64,000 bases of DNA from an uncultured Mucilaginibacter sp. (GCA_903864275.1 CAIPFE010000034.1:28789-92788), one strand, 5' to 3'; counted from the first letter of the stretch, positions 36,504 to 46,231 are shown. Notes: generated by a model from the sequence alone, not told the origin. Numbers and translations are program-made.

Positions 36504-37030
36504 TCTTCTTTAATTTCCGGTTTACCGGCAAGCAGTACTTTAACGGTAACTAAAAGTTGCCCCACATGCCGCATGGTATGTTCTGCGGCGTGCCCGTATA
36601 AGCCGATAACCGTTGAGGGAAGTTTTGCCCGCCCCACTCCTCTTGCATCAGTTAATGTCGATTCTTCAACTTTAGATAGTTGCAGTAAGGCCTTATCAAC
36701 CTGTTGGTTAAATTGTGTTACCAGCTCCGCAACCATTAATTTTCCATCACCTGGTTTACCTTCTGACGATAAATAATCAAGCTGCTGCTGATCAAGTTGC
36801 TCTCCCCTTGCATAAGTAAAAAGCCTGTTCAAAACACCCGTCAAATGCTGCAAATGAAAGCCCGGCGATGCCAGGCCCGCAGGTTTTTGCCATAACAAGT
36901 CTCCAGGGAAACCTTCCATCAAAGCATTAACTTCTTCACGCGCCTGAAGCAATGCGTGGGCAACGGGCTGCAGCAAAGCGGGCACATTATCTAACGGCCC
37001 GCGAAGCCAGACCTCGGGTTTCTTGTTCAT
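36500..37030 (-). CDS. DinB-like superfamily protein
   Basis: 176-residue four-helix-bundle protein of the DinB/DUF664-like group. Putative metal ligands are in SPGFHLQHLTGVLNR near 55-69 and GHAAEHTMRHVGQLL near 145-159 (His residues spaced as in DinB_2). Such proteins are putative metal-dependent thiol or hydrolase enzymes of unknown role. It starts 15 bp after the GH26 gene stop on the same strand and may be cotranscribed with it. Confidence 0.8.
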   Translation of the reverse strand: MNKKPEVWLRGPLDNVPALLQPVAHALLQAREEVNALMEGFPGDLLWQKPAGLASPGFHLQHLTGVLNRLFTYARGEQLDQQQLDYLSSEGKPGDGKLMVAELVTQFNQQVDKALLQLSKVEESTLTDARGVGRAKLPSTVIGLYGHAAEHTMRHVGQLLVTVKVLLAGKPEIKED

Positions 37031-37045
37031 ATTGTTTAATCAAAA

Positions 37046-38059
37046 CTACTTCAACGAATCCAGCTTTGCCTTTACTTCATCGTGGCTAAGCGTGCGGGGC
37101 ATATTATATATTTGTTTAACCCGCTCGTGGGTATTATCGGTCCATAGCCAGCTAGTCCAAACCATAAACCAGGCCCATTGCGGCTGTACGCCAAGTATTT
37201 CAGGTTTCGGTAACTCGCCGGTTTCAGTAAGCGCTATTGGCTTACCATCAGCCAGTTGAAGTAATTCGTTGTAATCCTTTTGTTCGTAATCAAAGTGGTA
37301 AATGTCGGCCCCTAAAACATCCACATAACCGGCGCCGGGATAGTAATCTTTGTAATCATAAGCCTCATCAAAAGGTATATCCCTGAGGCCATTGGCCCCC
37401 CAAACCCAAATAAGGTTGTTCAAATGATGGTAGTTGGTGTATCGGTCAAACATCATTTTCCACAATTTCGCAATCCCATTTTCGCCTTTTTTATTGCCCC
37501 ACCAAAACCAAACCCCGTTCATTTCGTGGTATGGCCGCCATAGTACAGGTACGCCGGCGTCCTGCAGCTGCTTTAAATAGCCCGCAATTACATCTATCTG
37601 ATCCAGCCATTTCTTATTCAATTTAGTACCGGGTGTAGTCAATTCAGTCCATTCCGCATCGGTCAGTTTTCCCTGTATACTATTTTTCCAATCGTACGGT
37701 GGGTTATCAGTAGGCCTCCCCTCATGCCACATCAATGTTACAAGGTAGCCCTGACGCCATTTCCTGGCAGCCTCTTCAATAATTTGTGGCCCCAGGTCCT
37801 TATCGCCCCATAAAATAAAGTCGCTGCCCCATACTGCGGGGTATTTGCCGGTAATGGCTTTGGCGCTATCTGAAAATGTATTTAGGTCGCTGTTATAATT
37901 TTGCTGGCCCGAAAGGATGTATTTTCCCTTAACGCTGTATAATAAATTAAGTACTTTTTTCGCCCCGGCCGAGGCATTTGGATTTACAGGGTCATGCTTT
38001 TGCGCCATGATTTGAAGGCAGCTTAAGAGGGCTAAAAAAAATAAAAAATATGTTTTCAT
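37046..38059 (-). CDS. Secreted GH26 beta-mannanase-like glycosidase
   Basis: 337 residues with a signal peptide (1-19, ending IMAQ). The GH26 acid/base Glu is in LWRPYHEMNGVWFWWG near 173-188, and the nucleophile is in IALTETGELP near 275. Aromatic residues line the predicted sugar cleft. It probably cleaves beta-1,4-mannan or related plant polysaccharide outside the cytoplasm. No SusC/SusD or other polysaccharide-utilisation genes lie next to it. Confidence 0.9.
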   Translation of the reverse strand: MKTYFLFFLALLSCLQIMAQKHDPVNPNASAGAKKVLNLLYSVKGKYILSGQQNYNSDLNTFSDSAKAITGKYPAVWGSDFILWGDKDLGPQIIEEAARKWRQGYLVTLMWHEGRPTDNPPYDWKNSIQGKLTDAEWTELTTPGTKLNKKWLDQIDVIAGYLKQLQDAGVPVLWRPYHEMNGVWFWWGNKKGENGIAKLWKMMFDRYTNYHHLNNLIWVWGANGLRDIPFDEAYDYKDYYPGAGYVDVLGADIYHFDYEQKDYNELLQLADGKPIALTETGELPKPEILGVQPQWAWFMVWTSWLWTDNTHERVKQIYNMPRTLSHDEVKAKLDSLK

Positions 38060-38185
38060 CTATATATATTGGCTTTAAAGTGGCTTAGGCTGCATAAAAC
38101 AAAACCAGCCAGTGGGTATTTTCAAAATTAACAAAAATCTAATACCAGTTGTGGTACAGGGATTGCTAATAATCTATTATCTTTA

Positions 38186-39754
38186 ATGCAATTAATTGCT
38201 ATGATCAGACTTAACCCGGTAAAGAAAATTACCGTCGCTTTTTCAATTATCGTCCTGTCCACCCTTATCCTAACATTTCAAAGCTGTAAAAAGAAACGTT
38301 CCGAAATGGCCAATGTGCTATTCAAACAAACGCACAATAAAATTTTCCGTGAAGTTACCGCCGAAGGATTTGCTGAAGTTTTTAAGAAAGTATTCAGTGA
38401 TGAAAGGGCGCAGCTACGGCATTCCGACTTTATTATTAATTATTACGAGGAAAATGATTTCCGGCCCGTATTTATAATGGACCATTTATTTAACGGCGAC
38501 CTGCAAATGGCCGCAGATTATTACGCCCAGGCTGATGAACATGGGCTTAAGTCGGAATTGTTTGATGCAGATGAGATCAGCGAATTGATACACAGGCTGA
38601 CCAATAAAAACGGCATTAAAACGGTGGATGAGGCCTATCATGATATGGCCGAGCTTGAGCTTGTAGCAGCCAACTCACTGATCAATTATACCAATGCGCT
38701 TCAATATGGGGTTATTAATCCTAAAAGTATTTATCAAAGGTACTTCATGGCTACCAAAAGGCCGGATAGCTTATCGATGTTGCGGGTTTTCAATATCGAT
38801 GACATGCAAAATTATCTTGATAGCATCCAGCCAAAAGACCCGCAGTATATTGCTTTGCAAAAAGCTTTAAAAACCGACTTTACCGAACCAGGAATGTCGA
38901 AAGAGGAAACCAAACGGATTTTGATGGTTAACCTGGAGCGTTTGAGGTGGAGAAATAAACCTTTTGAAAATAAGTACGTGATTGTAAATATTCCCGATTT
39001 CACCCTGGATGTGATGGATAGCGGCAAATCAGTACTGAAAATGAAAGTTTGTGTTGGCCAGGGCCGAAACATGGATAACGCGAATACACTTGACGCTTAC
39101 AACGATACCTGTAAGATTGATAAGCCCTATGAACATGAAACCCCGCTGCTGAATAGCTTGATACACAGCGTTGATGTAAACCCGGTGTGGAATATCCCAA
39201 AAAGTATCGCCAATAAAGAGATCATAGTAGAGGCTGCCAAAGACCGTTTCTACCTCGCAAATAAAGGCATTAACGTTTACCAGGACGAAAGGCTGGTGAG
39301 TAACCCCGAAAATATAGATTGGAGCAGGATAACAAAACAAAACCTGCCTTATGAATTTAAGCAACAGCCCGGGGCAGATAACTCGCTGGGCAAAATTAAG
39401 TTCCTGTTCAATAACAAGAGCAGTGTTTACCTTCACGATACGCCGGTAAAATCGGCTTTCTTTAAAAAGATGCGCGCAGTAAGTCATGGCTGCGTCCGTT
39501 TGGGCGATCCGCAGGGGCTTGCCCTGGCTTTATTTGGCGATGGGGAAAAATATAAAACTATTGTAACGGATATGAGTGAGGATAACCCCGACCCTACTAC
39601 CATTTATTTACCAAAAAAAGTACCTGTTTACATCACTTATGTTACCTGCTGGGCAGACGAAAATGGAACCCTTCAATTCAGGAATGATGTTTATGGTTTG
39701 GATATAGTGTTGTATGAGCACTTATTGAAATACATCAGGCAGGAAATAAATTGA
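38186..39754 (+). CDS. YcbB-like L,D-transpeptidase lipoprotein
   Basis: 522 residues. The N-terminus contains a membrane segment and a lipobox-like LTFQSC near 28-33. The middle (about 50-230) resembles the scaffold domain of YcbB-type enzymes. The YkuD catalytic domain (about 255-450) carries HDTPVKSAFF near 425 and the catalytic Cys in SHGCVRLGDP near 434-443. It forms 3-3 peptidoglycan cross-links in the periplasm. A second ATG at 38201 (MIRLNPVKK) gives a more typical signal and may be the real start. Confidence 0.87.
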   Translation: MQLIAMIRLNPVKKITVAFSIIVLSTLILTFQSCKKKRSEMANVLFKQTHNKIFREVTAEGFAEVFKKVFSDERAQLRHSDFIINYYEENDFRPVFIMDHLFNGDLQMAADYYAQADEHGLKSELFDADEISELIHRLTNKNGIKTVDEAYHDMAELELVAANSLINYTNALQYGVINPKSIYQRYFMATKRPDSLSMLRVFNIDDMQNYLDSIQPKDPQYIALQKALKTDFTEPGMSKEETKRILMVNLERLRWRNKPFENKYVIVNIPDFTLDVMDSGKSVLKMKVCVGQGRNMDNANTLDAYNDTCKIDKPYEHETPLLNSLIHSVDVNPVWNIPKSIANKEIIVEAAKDRFYLANKGINVYQDERLVSNPENIDWSRITKQNLPYEFKQQPGADNSLGKIKFLFNNKSSVYLHDTPVKSAFFKKMRAVSHGCVRLGDPQGLALALFGDGEKYKTIVTDMSEDNPDPTTIYLPKKVPVYITYVTCWADENGTLQFRNDVYGLDIVLYEHLLKYIRQEIN

Positions 39755-39841
39755 GGGTATTTTCTCTCTTTTGGAGAGACGCGATGCTTATGTCTACAGC
39801 GCAAATTGTCCCGCAACAACGTGTCCGGGCCAAAGTAGGGA

Positions 39842-40627
39842 CTACAGGCTGGCTATAACGTTATTGTTCGAATCTGAAGCGATAAAATTTGCAGCCAGTT
39901 CTTCATCAAGGTACCTTGATGAATAATTGCGTGCGTTGCCATTAATAAATATTACGGTTTTGTCTTTAAGGGCGTCAATCACTTGGTCAGCTACTTCGGG
40001 CGCAACTGCCGGGCAGCCTAAGCTGCAGCCTGTGCGACCCTGTTTCTCAATTACACTTTCTCCGACGTATTCTGCAGCGTGTACCACAATTTCGCGGGCG
40101 CGGGCATTTGAATTAAAACCGGGGTCCATGCCGTCTAATTTTAATGAGCGGCCGTGTTTACCGTAATATACTACGTCGGTTAAATAGAAACCCACGCTGC
40201 TTTTAAACGAATTTATTCTGTCGGAAAAACGATCGGCTACTTCCCTGCCGCTGCCGCGTCCATGAGCAACCCAGGTATTAAGTACCAGGTCCTTATTGAT
40301 AACGTCAATGATCCACATCCTTTTTTCGCAACTCGACTTTGTATAATCAATTACAGTAAGCATCGAACAGCTTTGTGGTAATTTATTTGCGATTTTTAAG
40401 TTGATGAAACCTGTTTCGGCCTTTTTGAATACATTGTAAGCTAAACCTGATTCCTGCAAATGCGCAGACTCATAGATAGTAGAAACGTATTTTTCGAGTA
40501 ACTCCCTTGCAGTAAAAGGTGTATTTGAAGTAATGTGAGCAGTATTAACATTCACTGGTTTCCAGCTGATCATGGAAACAGATATTATAAACAAAACGCA
40601 TAGCAAGCCGCCAAAATGTTTCCTCAT
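39842..40627 (-). CDS. YkuD_2-type murein L,D-transpeptidase domain protein
   Basis: 261 residues with a signal-anchor (about 5-22). The catalytic signature is HAAEYVG followed by GRTGCSLGCPAV near 200-211, which matches the divergent YkuD_2 family rather than the SHGC motif of the convergent neighbour. The YkuD_2 family is associated with murein modification. The ATG at 40627 was preferred to an upstream TTG. It lies tail to tail with another L,D-transpeptidase gene. Confidence 0.82.
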   Translation of the reverse strand: MRKHFGGLLCVLFIISVSMISWKPVNVNTAHITSNTPFTARELLEKYVSTIYESAHLQESGLAYNVFKKAETGFINLKIANKLPQSCSMLTVIDYTKSSCEKRMWIIDVINKDLVLNTWVAHGRGSGREVADRFSDRINSFKSSVGFYLTDVVYYGKHGRSLKLDGMDPGFNSNARAREIVVHAAEYVGESVIEKQGRTGCSLGCPAVAPEVADQVIDALKDKTVIFINGNARNYSSRYLDEELAANFIASDSNNNVIASL

Positions 40628-40837
40628 TTTTAATTTGGGTTTAATCAATATTTTAAATAGCTCTCAAACACTACAAAAAAAACAGAATTAGGGTGCTACT
40701 TTTTTTGCTATTAATGCAAAAATATAAATTTATAATTAAAAAAATGTCTAAATTATAATTTTTTATACTCGCAAATTAAATTTTTGCAAAATATAATTTA
40801 CGGGTTTATACGGATAAACTAATAAAAAGGTTAATTA

Positions 40838-41419
40838 TTATGTTTTTACCCACCTAATTTTTTCTTCCAGCGGTATCATTCTTCTTCCTTCAGGATGCAC
40901 ATCAGCATTTCCTAAGTATAAAATCCCCATCACCTGGTCGTCGTCACCAAAATGTAAAAAGCTTTTTAAGGCCGGTTTTAGCGCCATTCCACCGGTGCTC
41001 CAGAACGAAGCAATATTAAGGGAGGCTGCGCCAAGCAGCAGGTTTTGTATGGCGCATGATGTGGATGCTATTTCTTCGAGTACGGGGATCTTTGGCAGAT
41101 CACCCCGTTTCATTACTGCTATGATGATATGCGACGCCTTATCGCCCTGGTGCAATAATTTATCAAAAGTGGCGGGCTCAAAATTGTCGCCCATGCTGTT
41201 TTGCCGGTACAGTTCGGCATGCTCACGACAAAACTCCTGCGGGTTTTCGTACACGATAAACCGCCAGGGCTCGGTAAGGCCGTGCGTTGGCGCCCAATCG
41301 GCCAGTTCCAGTAAAGCGGCAATTTGCCCGTTCGGGATCTTATTGCCATTCATTGCCACGGGTTTTACACTGCGGCGGTTTTTAATTATAGTTGATATTG
41401 TTGAAAATGCGGTATCCAT
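40838..41419 (-). CDS. Nitroreductase family protein
   Basis: 193-residue FMN-dependent oxidoreductase. The FMN-binding start is IIKNRRSVKP near 10-19, followed by LLELADWAPTHGLTEPWRF near 37-55, and GAASLNIASFWSTGG near 130-144. Members reduce nitro compounds, quinones or flavins with NAD(P)H. It resembles the YdjA/TdsD-like compact group. Physiological substrate is unknown. A TACCTTTGC promoter box lies upstream. Confidence 0.88.
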   Translation of the reverse strand: MDTAFSTISTIIKNRRSVKPVAMNGNKIPNGQIAALLELADWAPTHGLTEPWRFIVYENPQEFCREHAELYRQNSMGDNFEPATFDKLLHQGDKASHIIIAVMKRGDLPKIPVLEEIASTSCAIQNLLLGAASLNIASFWSTGGMALKPALKSFLHFGDDDQVMGILYLGNADVHPEGRRMIPLEEKIRWVKT

Positions 41420-41450
41420 AGGTATATAAAATAAGTCGCCTAAGCGGCTG

Positions 41451-41458
41451 CAAAGGTA
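41451..41458 (-). promoter_or_regulatory. Candidate -7 box of the nitroreductase gene
   Basis: On the minus strand TACCTTTG followed by C is an exact TAnnTTTG match, 32 bp upstream of the start codon. Confidence 0.5.
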
Positions 41459-41558
41459 ACAATATCAATTTGATTAAAATTTCCAGGGAAACCGGAGGGA
41501 GATTACACTAAAATAACGTGAATTCAAGATGATTTTCTATATACATGAAAGGGAGGTC

Positions 41559-41637
41559 GTAGAGACACGATGCTTCGCGTCTCCAACCCGGCGTGGCAAT
41601 TTGCATGTCGGAGACGCGAAGCATCACGTCTCTACGA
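41559..41637. repeat. Dispersed inverted repeat (GTAGAGAC/GTCTCTAC type)
   Basis: Arms 41559-41585 and 41611-41637 are 27 bp with two mismatches; both contain GATGCTTCGCGTCTCC or its complement. A degraded related stretch (AGACGCGATGCTT) occurs near 39777. It is a repeat element in the gap between the nitroreductase and E1 genes. Confidence 0.75.
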
Positions 41638-41669
41638 TTCCTTAAATAATAATATTAGGCTATAAAACC

Positions 41670-44102
41670 TCAATAAATCGCCGGAAATTTATTTGGATAA
41701 CTTTCATTCATCAAACTGTAAACAGCTTCTATAATATCATCCAGCGAAGGTTTGCTGAAATAATCGCCATCGGACCCATAAGGGGGCCTGTGTTCTTTTG
41801 ACGAAAGGGTTTTGGGCTGTGCATCAAGCGAATAATAGCCGTTTTGGGCCTCCAGAACCTTTTGTAAAATATATGCAGATGCTGCACCAGGCAGGTCCTC
41901 GTCGACTATCAGCAATTTACTGGTTTTCTTTAGCGAAGTGCCACAAACGTTGTCAATATCAAAGGGATATAAGGTTTGCGGATCGATTACTTCAACGCTT
42001 ATCCCTAATTTTTCCAGTTCGGCGGCAGCTTCCATTACAATACGTAATGTGGAGCCGTAGGATATTACGGTTATATCGGTACCCTGTTTTAATACTTCCG
42101 CTTTGCCTAATTGCACGGTAAACTCGCCGACATTGGCAGGCAGCTTTTCTTTTAAGCGGTACCCGTTCAAACACTCTATTACCAAAGCAGGCTCATCGCC
42201 CCTTAGCAAAACATTGTACATGCCGGCAGCCTGTGTCATGTCGCGGGGAACGCAAATGTGCAAGCCGCGCATCGAGTTTAAGATCAGCCCCAGCGGCGAC
42301 CCAGAGTGCCATACCCCCTCCAAACGATGGCCACGTGTACGGACGATCAGCGGTGCTTTCTGGCCGCCGTGGGTACGGTAGCTTAGGGTGGCCAGGTCAT
42401 CACTTAAAACGTTTATGGAATATAAAAGGTAATCAAGGTATTGAATTTCGGCTATTGGTTTTAACCCGCGCATGGCCAGGCCAATCCCCTGACCTATGAT
42501 GGTGGCTTCGCGGATACCGGTATCGGTGATACGTAAGTCGCCGTATTTATTCTGTAACCCGGCAAAGCCCTGGTTAACATCGCCGATAGAGCCTACATCC
42601 TCGCCAAAAGCAACTATGGTTTTATCACGTTCGAAATTGGCGTCGAAACAGGCGTTTAAAACTTCGCGGCCGTCAATGGATTTTTCATCCTCATCGTACG
42701 CCGGCGCAATCGCAGGGGCTTTTAACGGCGAATTCGGTGACCCCGAAAATAACTTCGAATCATAACGCGCTATATTTTTATCATTTTCTTCGGCCAGCCA
42801 ATTGATCAGCTGCTGTTTTTGTACAACATTATCTTTTACGGTAAAGCGCAGCGCCTTCCGTATGGCAGCAAACACGTCCTTCCGGCCCGGGTCGACGTAT
42901 TCGCGCAAGGCCGAGGCAATAGCATTTAAGTCATCTTTAGCCGGTACATATTCCGCCAGTTTTTCAATAAGCCGTGCAGCTTCATTCAGTTCGAACCGGA
43001 TATCGTCAGACAACTCGTTCCACACCTGGCGCTGGCAATCGCGGACATATTTTTTTGCAATTGTTTCCAGTTCGTCCATCTCGGCTTCGGTGGCAATTGC
43101 CGAGGCGATCATCCATTTGCGCATTTGCAGCAGGCAATCGTGCTCGGCTTCCCATGCCAAACGTTCCTTGGTTTTATAACGCTCATGCGAACCCGAGGTT
43201 GAGTGGCCCTGCGGCTGTGTCATTTCGGTAACGTGTATCAAAACCGGTACATGCTCCTTACGACAAACGGCAATTGCACGCTCGTATGTTTCGCAAAGGG
43301 CAACATAATCCCAGCCGCGCACTTTAAATATTTCGTAGCCGTTGGTACCGTGTTCGCGCTGGAAACCTTTTAATATTTCTGAAATATCTTCTTTGGTGGT
43401 TTGCAGCCTGGCCGGAACGGAGATCGCGTAGGCATCGTCCCAAACAGAAATGGCCATCGGCACCTGCAATACGCCTGCTGCGTTAAAGGCCTCAAAAAAT
43501 AAACCCTCGGAAGTTGAGCCGTTACCTATCGTACCAAAAGCAACTTCGTTACCATTTACTGAAAATTTATCAAGATCACCCAGTTCCTGATTTTGCCGGT
43601 ACAATTTTGAGGCATAGGCAAGGCCCAATAAACGGGGCATGTGGCCCCCGGTAGTCGAAATGTCGGAAGAGCAGTTCATGGTTTCAGCCTGGTTTACCCA
43701 GGTGCCATCGGCATTTACAAACCGTGTGGCATAGTGGCAATTCATTTGCCTGCCGCCCGATGCAGGTTCTTTTTCAATATCGGGGTAAGCATATAGCTGT
43801 GCGAAAAATTCTATAAGGTTGCTCATGCCGGTGGCAAACATAAATGTTTGGTCGCGGTAATAGCCGGCACGCCAGTCGCCCTTTCTGAAAGCTTTTGCCA
43901 TAGCCAGTTGGGCAACTTCTTTACCGTCGCCGAATATCCCAAACTTGGCCTTGCCCGTAAGTACCTCCCTGCGGCCGATCAGGCTCGCCTGCCTGCTTTC
44001 AAAAGCTATCCTGTAATCAACGATTACTATTTTTTTAAAATCATCAAAACTGAGTTCGGCAGCATTTACATTACCGGCAGGGTGTATTACAGTTTCGGGC
44101 AT
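41670..44102 (-). CDS. Fused branched-chain 2-oxoacid dehydrogenase E1 (alpha-beta)
   Basis: 810 residues, a single-chain fusion of the alpha and beta subunits of thiamine-diphosphate E1, probably for 2-oxoisovalerate. In the alpha half (1-460) the ThDP motif is GNGSTSEGLFFEAFNAAGV near 190-208. The beta half (about 475-810) starts REVLNACFDANFERD and contains FGEDVGSIGDVNQGF near 496 and the C-terminal lobe LLIVDEDLPGAASAYILQ near 735. It supplies branched acyl-CoA for fatty-acid synthesis or degradation with E2 and E3 encoded elsewhere. Confidence 0.9.
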   Translation of the reverse strand: MPETVIHPAGNVNAAELSFDDFKKIVIVDYRIAFESRQASLIGRREVLTGKAKFGIFGDGKEVAQLAMAKAFRKGDWRAGYYRDQTFMFATGMSNLIEFFAQLYAYPDIEKEPASGGRQMNCHYATRFVNADGTWVNQAETMNCSSDISTTGGHMPRLLGLAYASKLYRQNQELGDLDKFSVNGNEVAFGTIGNGSTSEGLFFEAFNAAGVLQVPMAISVWDDAYAISVPARLQTTKEDISEILKGFQREHGTNGYEIFKVRGWDYVALCETYERAIAVCRKEHVPVLIHVTEMTQPQGHSTSGSHERYKTKERLAWEAEHDCLLQMRKWMIASAIATEAEMDELETIAKKYVRDCQRQVWNELSDDIRFELNEAARLIEKLAEYVPAKDDLNAIASALREYVDPGRKDVFAAIRKALRFTVKDNVVQKQQLINWLAEENDKNIARYDSKLFSGSPNSPLKAPAIAPAYDEDEKSIDGREVLNACFDANFERDKTIVAFGEDVGSIGDVNQGFAGLQNKYGDLRITDTGIREATIIGQGIGLAMRGLKPIAEIQYLDYLLYSINVLSDDLATLSYRTHGGQKAPLIVRTRGHRLEGVWHSGSPLGLILNSMRGLHICVPRDMTQAAGMYNVLLRGDEPALVIECLNGYRLKEKLPANVGEFTVQLGKAEVLKQGTDITVISYGSTLRIVMEAAAELEKLGISVEVIDPQTLYPFDIDNVCGTSLKKTSKLLIVDEDLPGAASAYILQKVLEAQNGYYSLDAQPKTLSSKEHRPPYGSDGDYFSKPSLDDIIEAVYSLMNESYPNKFPAIY

Positions 44103-44210
44103 ATATAATTTTGTTTAGATGGTAAAATTATAAAATTCTATTTTGTAATTGGCAACAAAACAATAAAACATCAAGTTTAACTAATAGTTTTTAAATTGCG
44201 TTAATCCTTT

Positions 44211-44218
44211 TATATTTG
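44211..44218 (+). promoter_or_regulatory. Candidate -7 box of the DUF1573 gene
   Basis: TATATTTG matches TAnnTTTG, 81 bp upstream of the ATG at 44300. A TTG lies 12 bp before it, which is too close for a good -33 element. Confidence 0.4.
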
Positions 44219-44299
44219 TAACACTCAAAGATGAGTAGCCGTTAAAAATAATATATTTGCCCGGATACACCTTCATAAATTAAAAACAAAATTAGAACG

Positions 44300-44710
44300 A
44301 TGAAAAAGGTATTAATGATATGCGCCGTAGTTTTAGGCTTCGCCTTTATAGCTTCAACTGCAAAGGCACAGGATGACCAAAAAGCTGAATTTAAATTTAA
44401 CGAAGAAAAACACGATTTCGGGAAAATCCCACAGGGTACACCCGTTACCACAGTGTTTGAATTTACCAATATCGGCAAAGAGCCGCTTATTTTAACTGAT
44501 GTAAGGCCTACTTGCGGCTGTACAATAGCTGATTACACCAAAACACCTGTAAAGAACGGTGATAAAGGCACAATAAAGATTACCTATAACGCCGCTTTTG
44601 CCGCGCCGTTTACAAAAACGATTGTAGTAACATCGAACGCAAAAACACCAACGAAAAATTTAATTATTGTGGGCGAAGTTATTGCGAAGCCGACGAGCAG
44701 TAGTAGATAA
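44300..44710 (+). CDS. DUF1573 secreted protein
   Basis: 136 residues. Signal peptide 1-24 ends TAKAQ. The mature part is one DUF1573 beta-sandwich domain with HDFGKIPQGTPVTTVFEFTN near 37-56 and the conserved PTCGCTIADY near 73-82. The paired cysteines are typical of this Bacteroidota family, which is probably periplasmic; molecular role is unknown. A good terminator follows. Confidence 0.88.
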   Translation: MKKVLMICAVVLGFAFIASTAKAQDDQKAEFKFNEEKHDFGKIPQGTPVTTVFEFTNIGKEPLILTDVRPTCGCTIADYTKTPVKNGDKGTIKITYNAAFAAPFTKTIVVTSNAKTPTKNLIIVGEVIAKPTSSSR

Positions 44711-44761
44711 GGCAACGCCTCACCTAAATCCTCTCCAAAGGAGAGGACTTTGAAAAATTTT

Positions 44762-44788
44762 AAAAGACACGGGGTTCGTGTCTTTTTT
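44762..44788 (+). terminator. Intrinsic terminator of the DUF1573 gene
   Basis: Perfect stem AAAAGACACG (44762-44771) with CGTGTCTTTT (44777-44786), extended by T residues. A second small hairpin CCTCTCC/GGAGAGG lies just before it at 44730-44746. Confidence 0.85.
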
Positions 44789-44800
44789 AGTTTTATCGGG

Positions 44801-44880
44801 TCTGATGCCTGGCATTTATCCGATGTCGCTCGCATATTTACTCACCCGGTCTTTGCTTCGCTCGACCACCCTCTCTCCGG
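44801..44880 (-). repeat. Left fragment of a third double-hairpin repeat (copy C)
   Basis: It aligns with the second half of copy B, including TTTACTCACCCGGTCTTTGC and CTCGACCACCCTCTCTCCGG. It stops in the left arm of the terminal hairpin at 44880, exactly where the AT-rich island begins. The missing right arm is found at 46993-47017. Confidence 0.75.
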
Positions 44881-44897
44881 GGTATTAATATATATAG

Positions 44898-45047
44898 ATA
44901 CACCAAAAGCCAAAACAGCCCAAAAAAAGGGCTGAAAAATGCGATAGTAAACTTGCTATAAACGGGACGTTCGAGCAAGTTATTGCCGCTTCATTTTTAG
45001 GTAAACCTAAAGAGGTTAAAAAAGAAAATATTGCAGATGAAAATTAG
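44898..45047 (+). pseudogene. Start-less fragment of a small basic protein
   Basis: An open frame of 49 codons reads PKKRAEKCDSKLAINGTFEQ then VIAASFLGKPKEVKKENIADEN. It looks like a real small protein, with a basic N-terminus and an amphipathic segment, but it has no start codon: TAG precedes it in frame and lies in the terminal repeat of the island. It is probably an N-terminally truncated copy. I recall similar short Bacteroidota proteins with TFEQVI-like cores but cannot name the family. Confidence 0.45.
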
Positions 45048-45238
45048 GCTATAACCTTATTCAGGTTATCAAGTTTTGAATCAAGTCGAGAAACTCTTTC
45101 CTCTAATTTATACAAACGATTATTGATTGCCTCAACATGTGTTTTTATAGCATGTAGGTCGGTTCTCATAGCTGATAAGTCATTCTTAACGGGTTCTAAT
45201 TTAGAATCCAATAAATCAGATATTTCCTGAATAGTCAT
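45044..45238 (-). CDS. Small coiled-coil protein
   Basis: 64 residues predicted to be nearly all helical with heptad spacing (DLSAMRTDLHAIKTHVEAIN, LYKLEERVSRLDSKLDNLNK). No signal or membrane segment. Such short coiled coils are frequent orphans in mobile regions. The stop overlaps the truncated gene on the other strand by 4 bp. Function unknown. Confidence 0.6.
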   Translation of the reverse strand: MTIQEISDLLDSKLEPVKNDLSAMRTDLHAIKTHVEAINNRLYKLEERVSRLDSKLDNLNKVIA

Positions 45239-45428
45239 TTCGTAGTTTTTAATAAAATAGATAGGTGTATTACGTGATGTTTACTATCTATGTTGCGTGT
45301 TTATCCCTAAATACAAATATACAATTTAACTTTTGTTAAATTGCAACTATTTGTTAAAAAAGACACAACAATAACGATACCAAAGGAAATGTTTAAATTT
45401 GAAATAATAATAATACAAACTCGAAAAA

Positions 45429-45635
45429 ATGAATCAAGAAAATGCGATCGTATACATAATAGCTTATGCTATAGGTGTATTTTTAACAATTTGTTTCACC
45501 CGCTTAATATTTAGCATCCCGAAATTTTTAAGGTATAAAAGAATGGAGATAAAAATATTAATCGAGATAGCAAGGGTTCAGGGTGTGCCGGAAGAACGAA
45601 TTGAGACGATTAAAAAGTCTGACGAGGAATTATAA
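45429..45635 (+). CDS. Small single-pass membrane protein
   Basis: 68 residues with one transmembrane helix (about 8-32, IVYIIAYAIGVFLTICFTRL) and a charged cytoplasmic tail ending KKSDEEL. The start is ATG with A-rich upstream sequence. No family recognised. It belongs to the AT-rich island. Confidence 0.55.
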   Translation: MNQENAIVYIIAYAIGVFLTICFTRLIFSIPKFLRYKRMEIKILIEIARVQGVPEERIETIKKSDEEL

Positions 45636-45749
45636 TTGTTATTCCCAAGACAATAGTATAACTTTACGTTATTAAATAGGTCGTTTAGTTATAGCATTTG
45701 GTTATGGGTGAATTAGGGATTGAAAAAGATATTTCGAAAAAGAAAATTA

Positions 45750-46181
45750 TTATTGGTCTTCCTGTTTTAATATTTCCTCAAAAAGCTCGTTTGACAAGGA
45801 AAGTTTTTCGCTTGGTGAGATCAAAGCGCCTTGCTTATTATCTATCTCCATTGGAATGTTTTTTACGAGATATTCCTTTATATCTTCGAAAGCTTTTGAA
45901 ATGAACTGAAATAATTCATTTCTATATGTTGCCGTATCGGAATAATCGAATAATTCAACATGAAAAAATATTTTAAATTTTGTTCTTGAGAAAACGCTGT
46001 TTTTTTCTTGAAAAGTAAATATGACCGTGATATATAGATAAGCGTATTTATTGTTGTAATCAATAGGGTCAATCTTTATTTCATATTCCATTTGGGGAGA
46101 ATTTAGAAATGGAGTTTGATTTTTATAGTCAGGATTTATATAAGGTTCATAGGGTTTAAAGTCATATAATTTGATTTTCAT
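45750..46181 (-). CDS. Orphan protein of unknown function
   Basis: 143 residues, probably beta-rich in the middle (AYLYITVIFTFQEKN, FKIFFHVELFDYSD) and helical at the C-terminus (LFEEILKQEDQ). No signal peptide. It is very AT-rich, as is the rest of the island. I recognise no domain; a preprotein-translocase SecB-like or immunity-type small beta protein is conceivable but not supported. Confidence 0.55.
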   Translation of the reverse strand: MKIKLYDFKPYEPYINPDYKNQTPFLNSPQMEYEIKIDPIDYNNKYAYLYITVIFTFQEKNSVFSRTKFKIFFHVELFDYSDTATYRNELFQFISKAFEDIKEYLVKNIPMEIDNKQGALISPSEKLSLSNELFEEILKQEDQ

Positions 46182-46231
46182 GATATTTAGGTTTGGTTTT
46201 AAACCTACAAACTAATTATTAAATTTACAAA

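Noticed and set aside
41670..44102. Sequencing-error fusion of separate E1 alpha and beta genes
   Set aside because: The linker is long and well formed, and fused E1 proteins are known in Bacteroidota.
44191..44218. Full -33/-7 promoter for the DUF1573 gene
   Set aside because: The TTG is only 12 bp from TATATTTG, too near for a -33 element; only the -7 box was listed.
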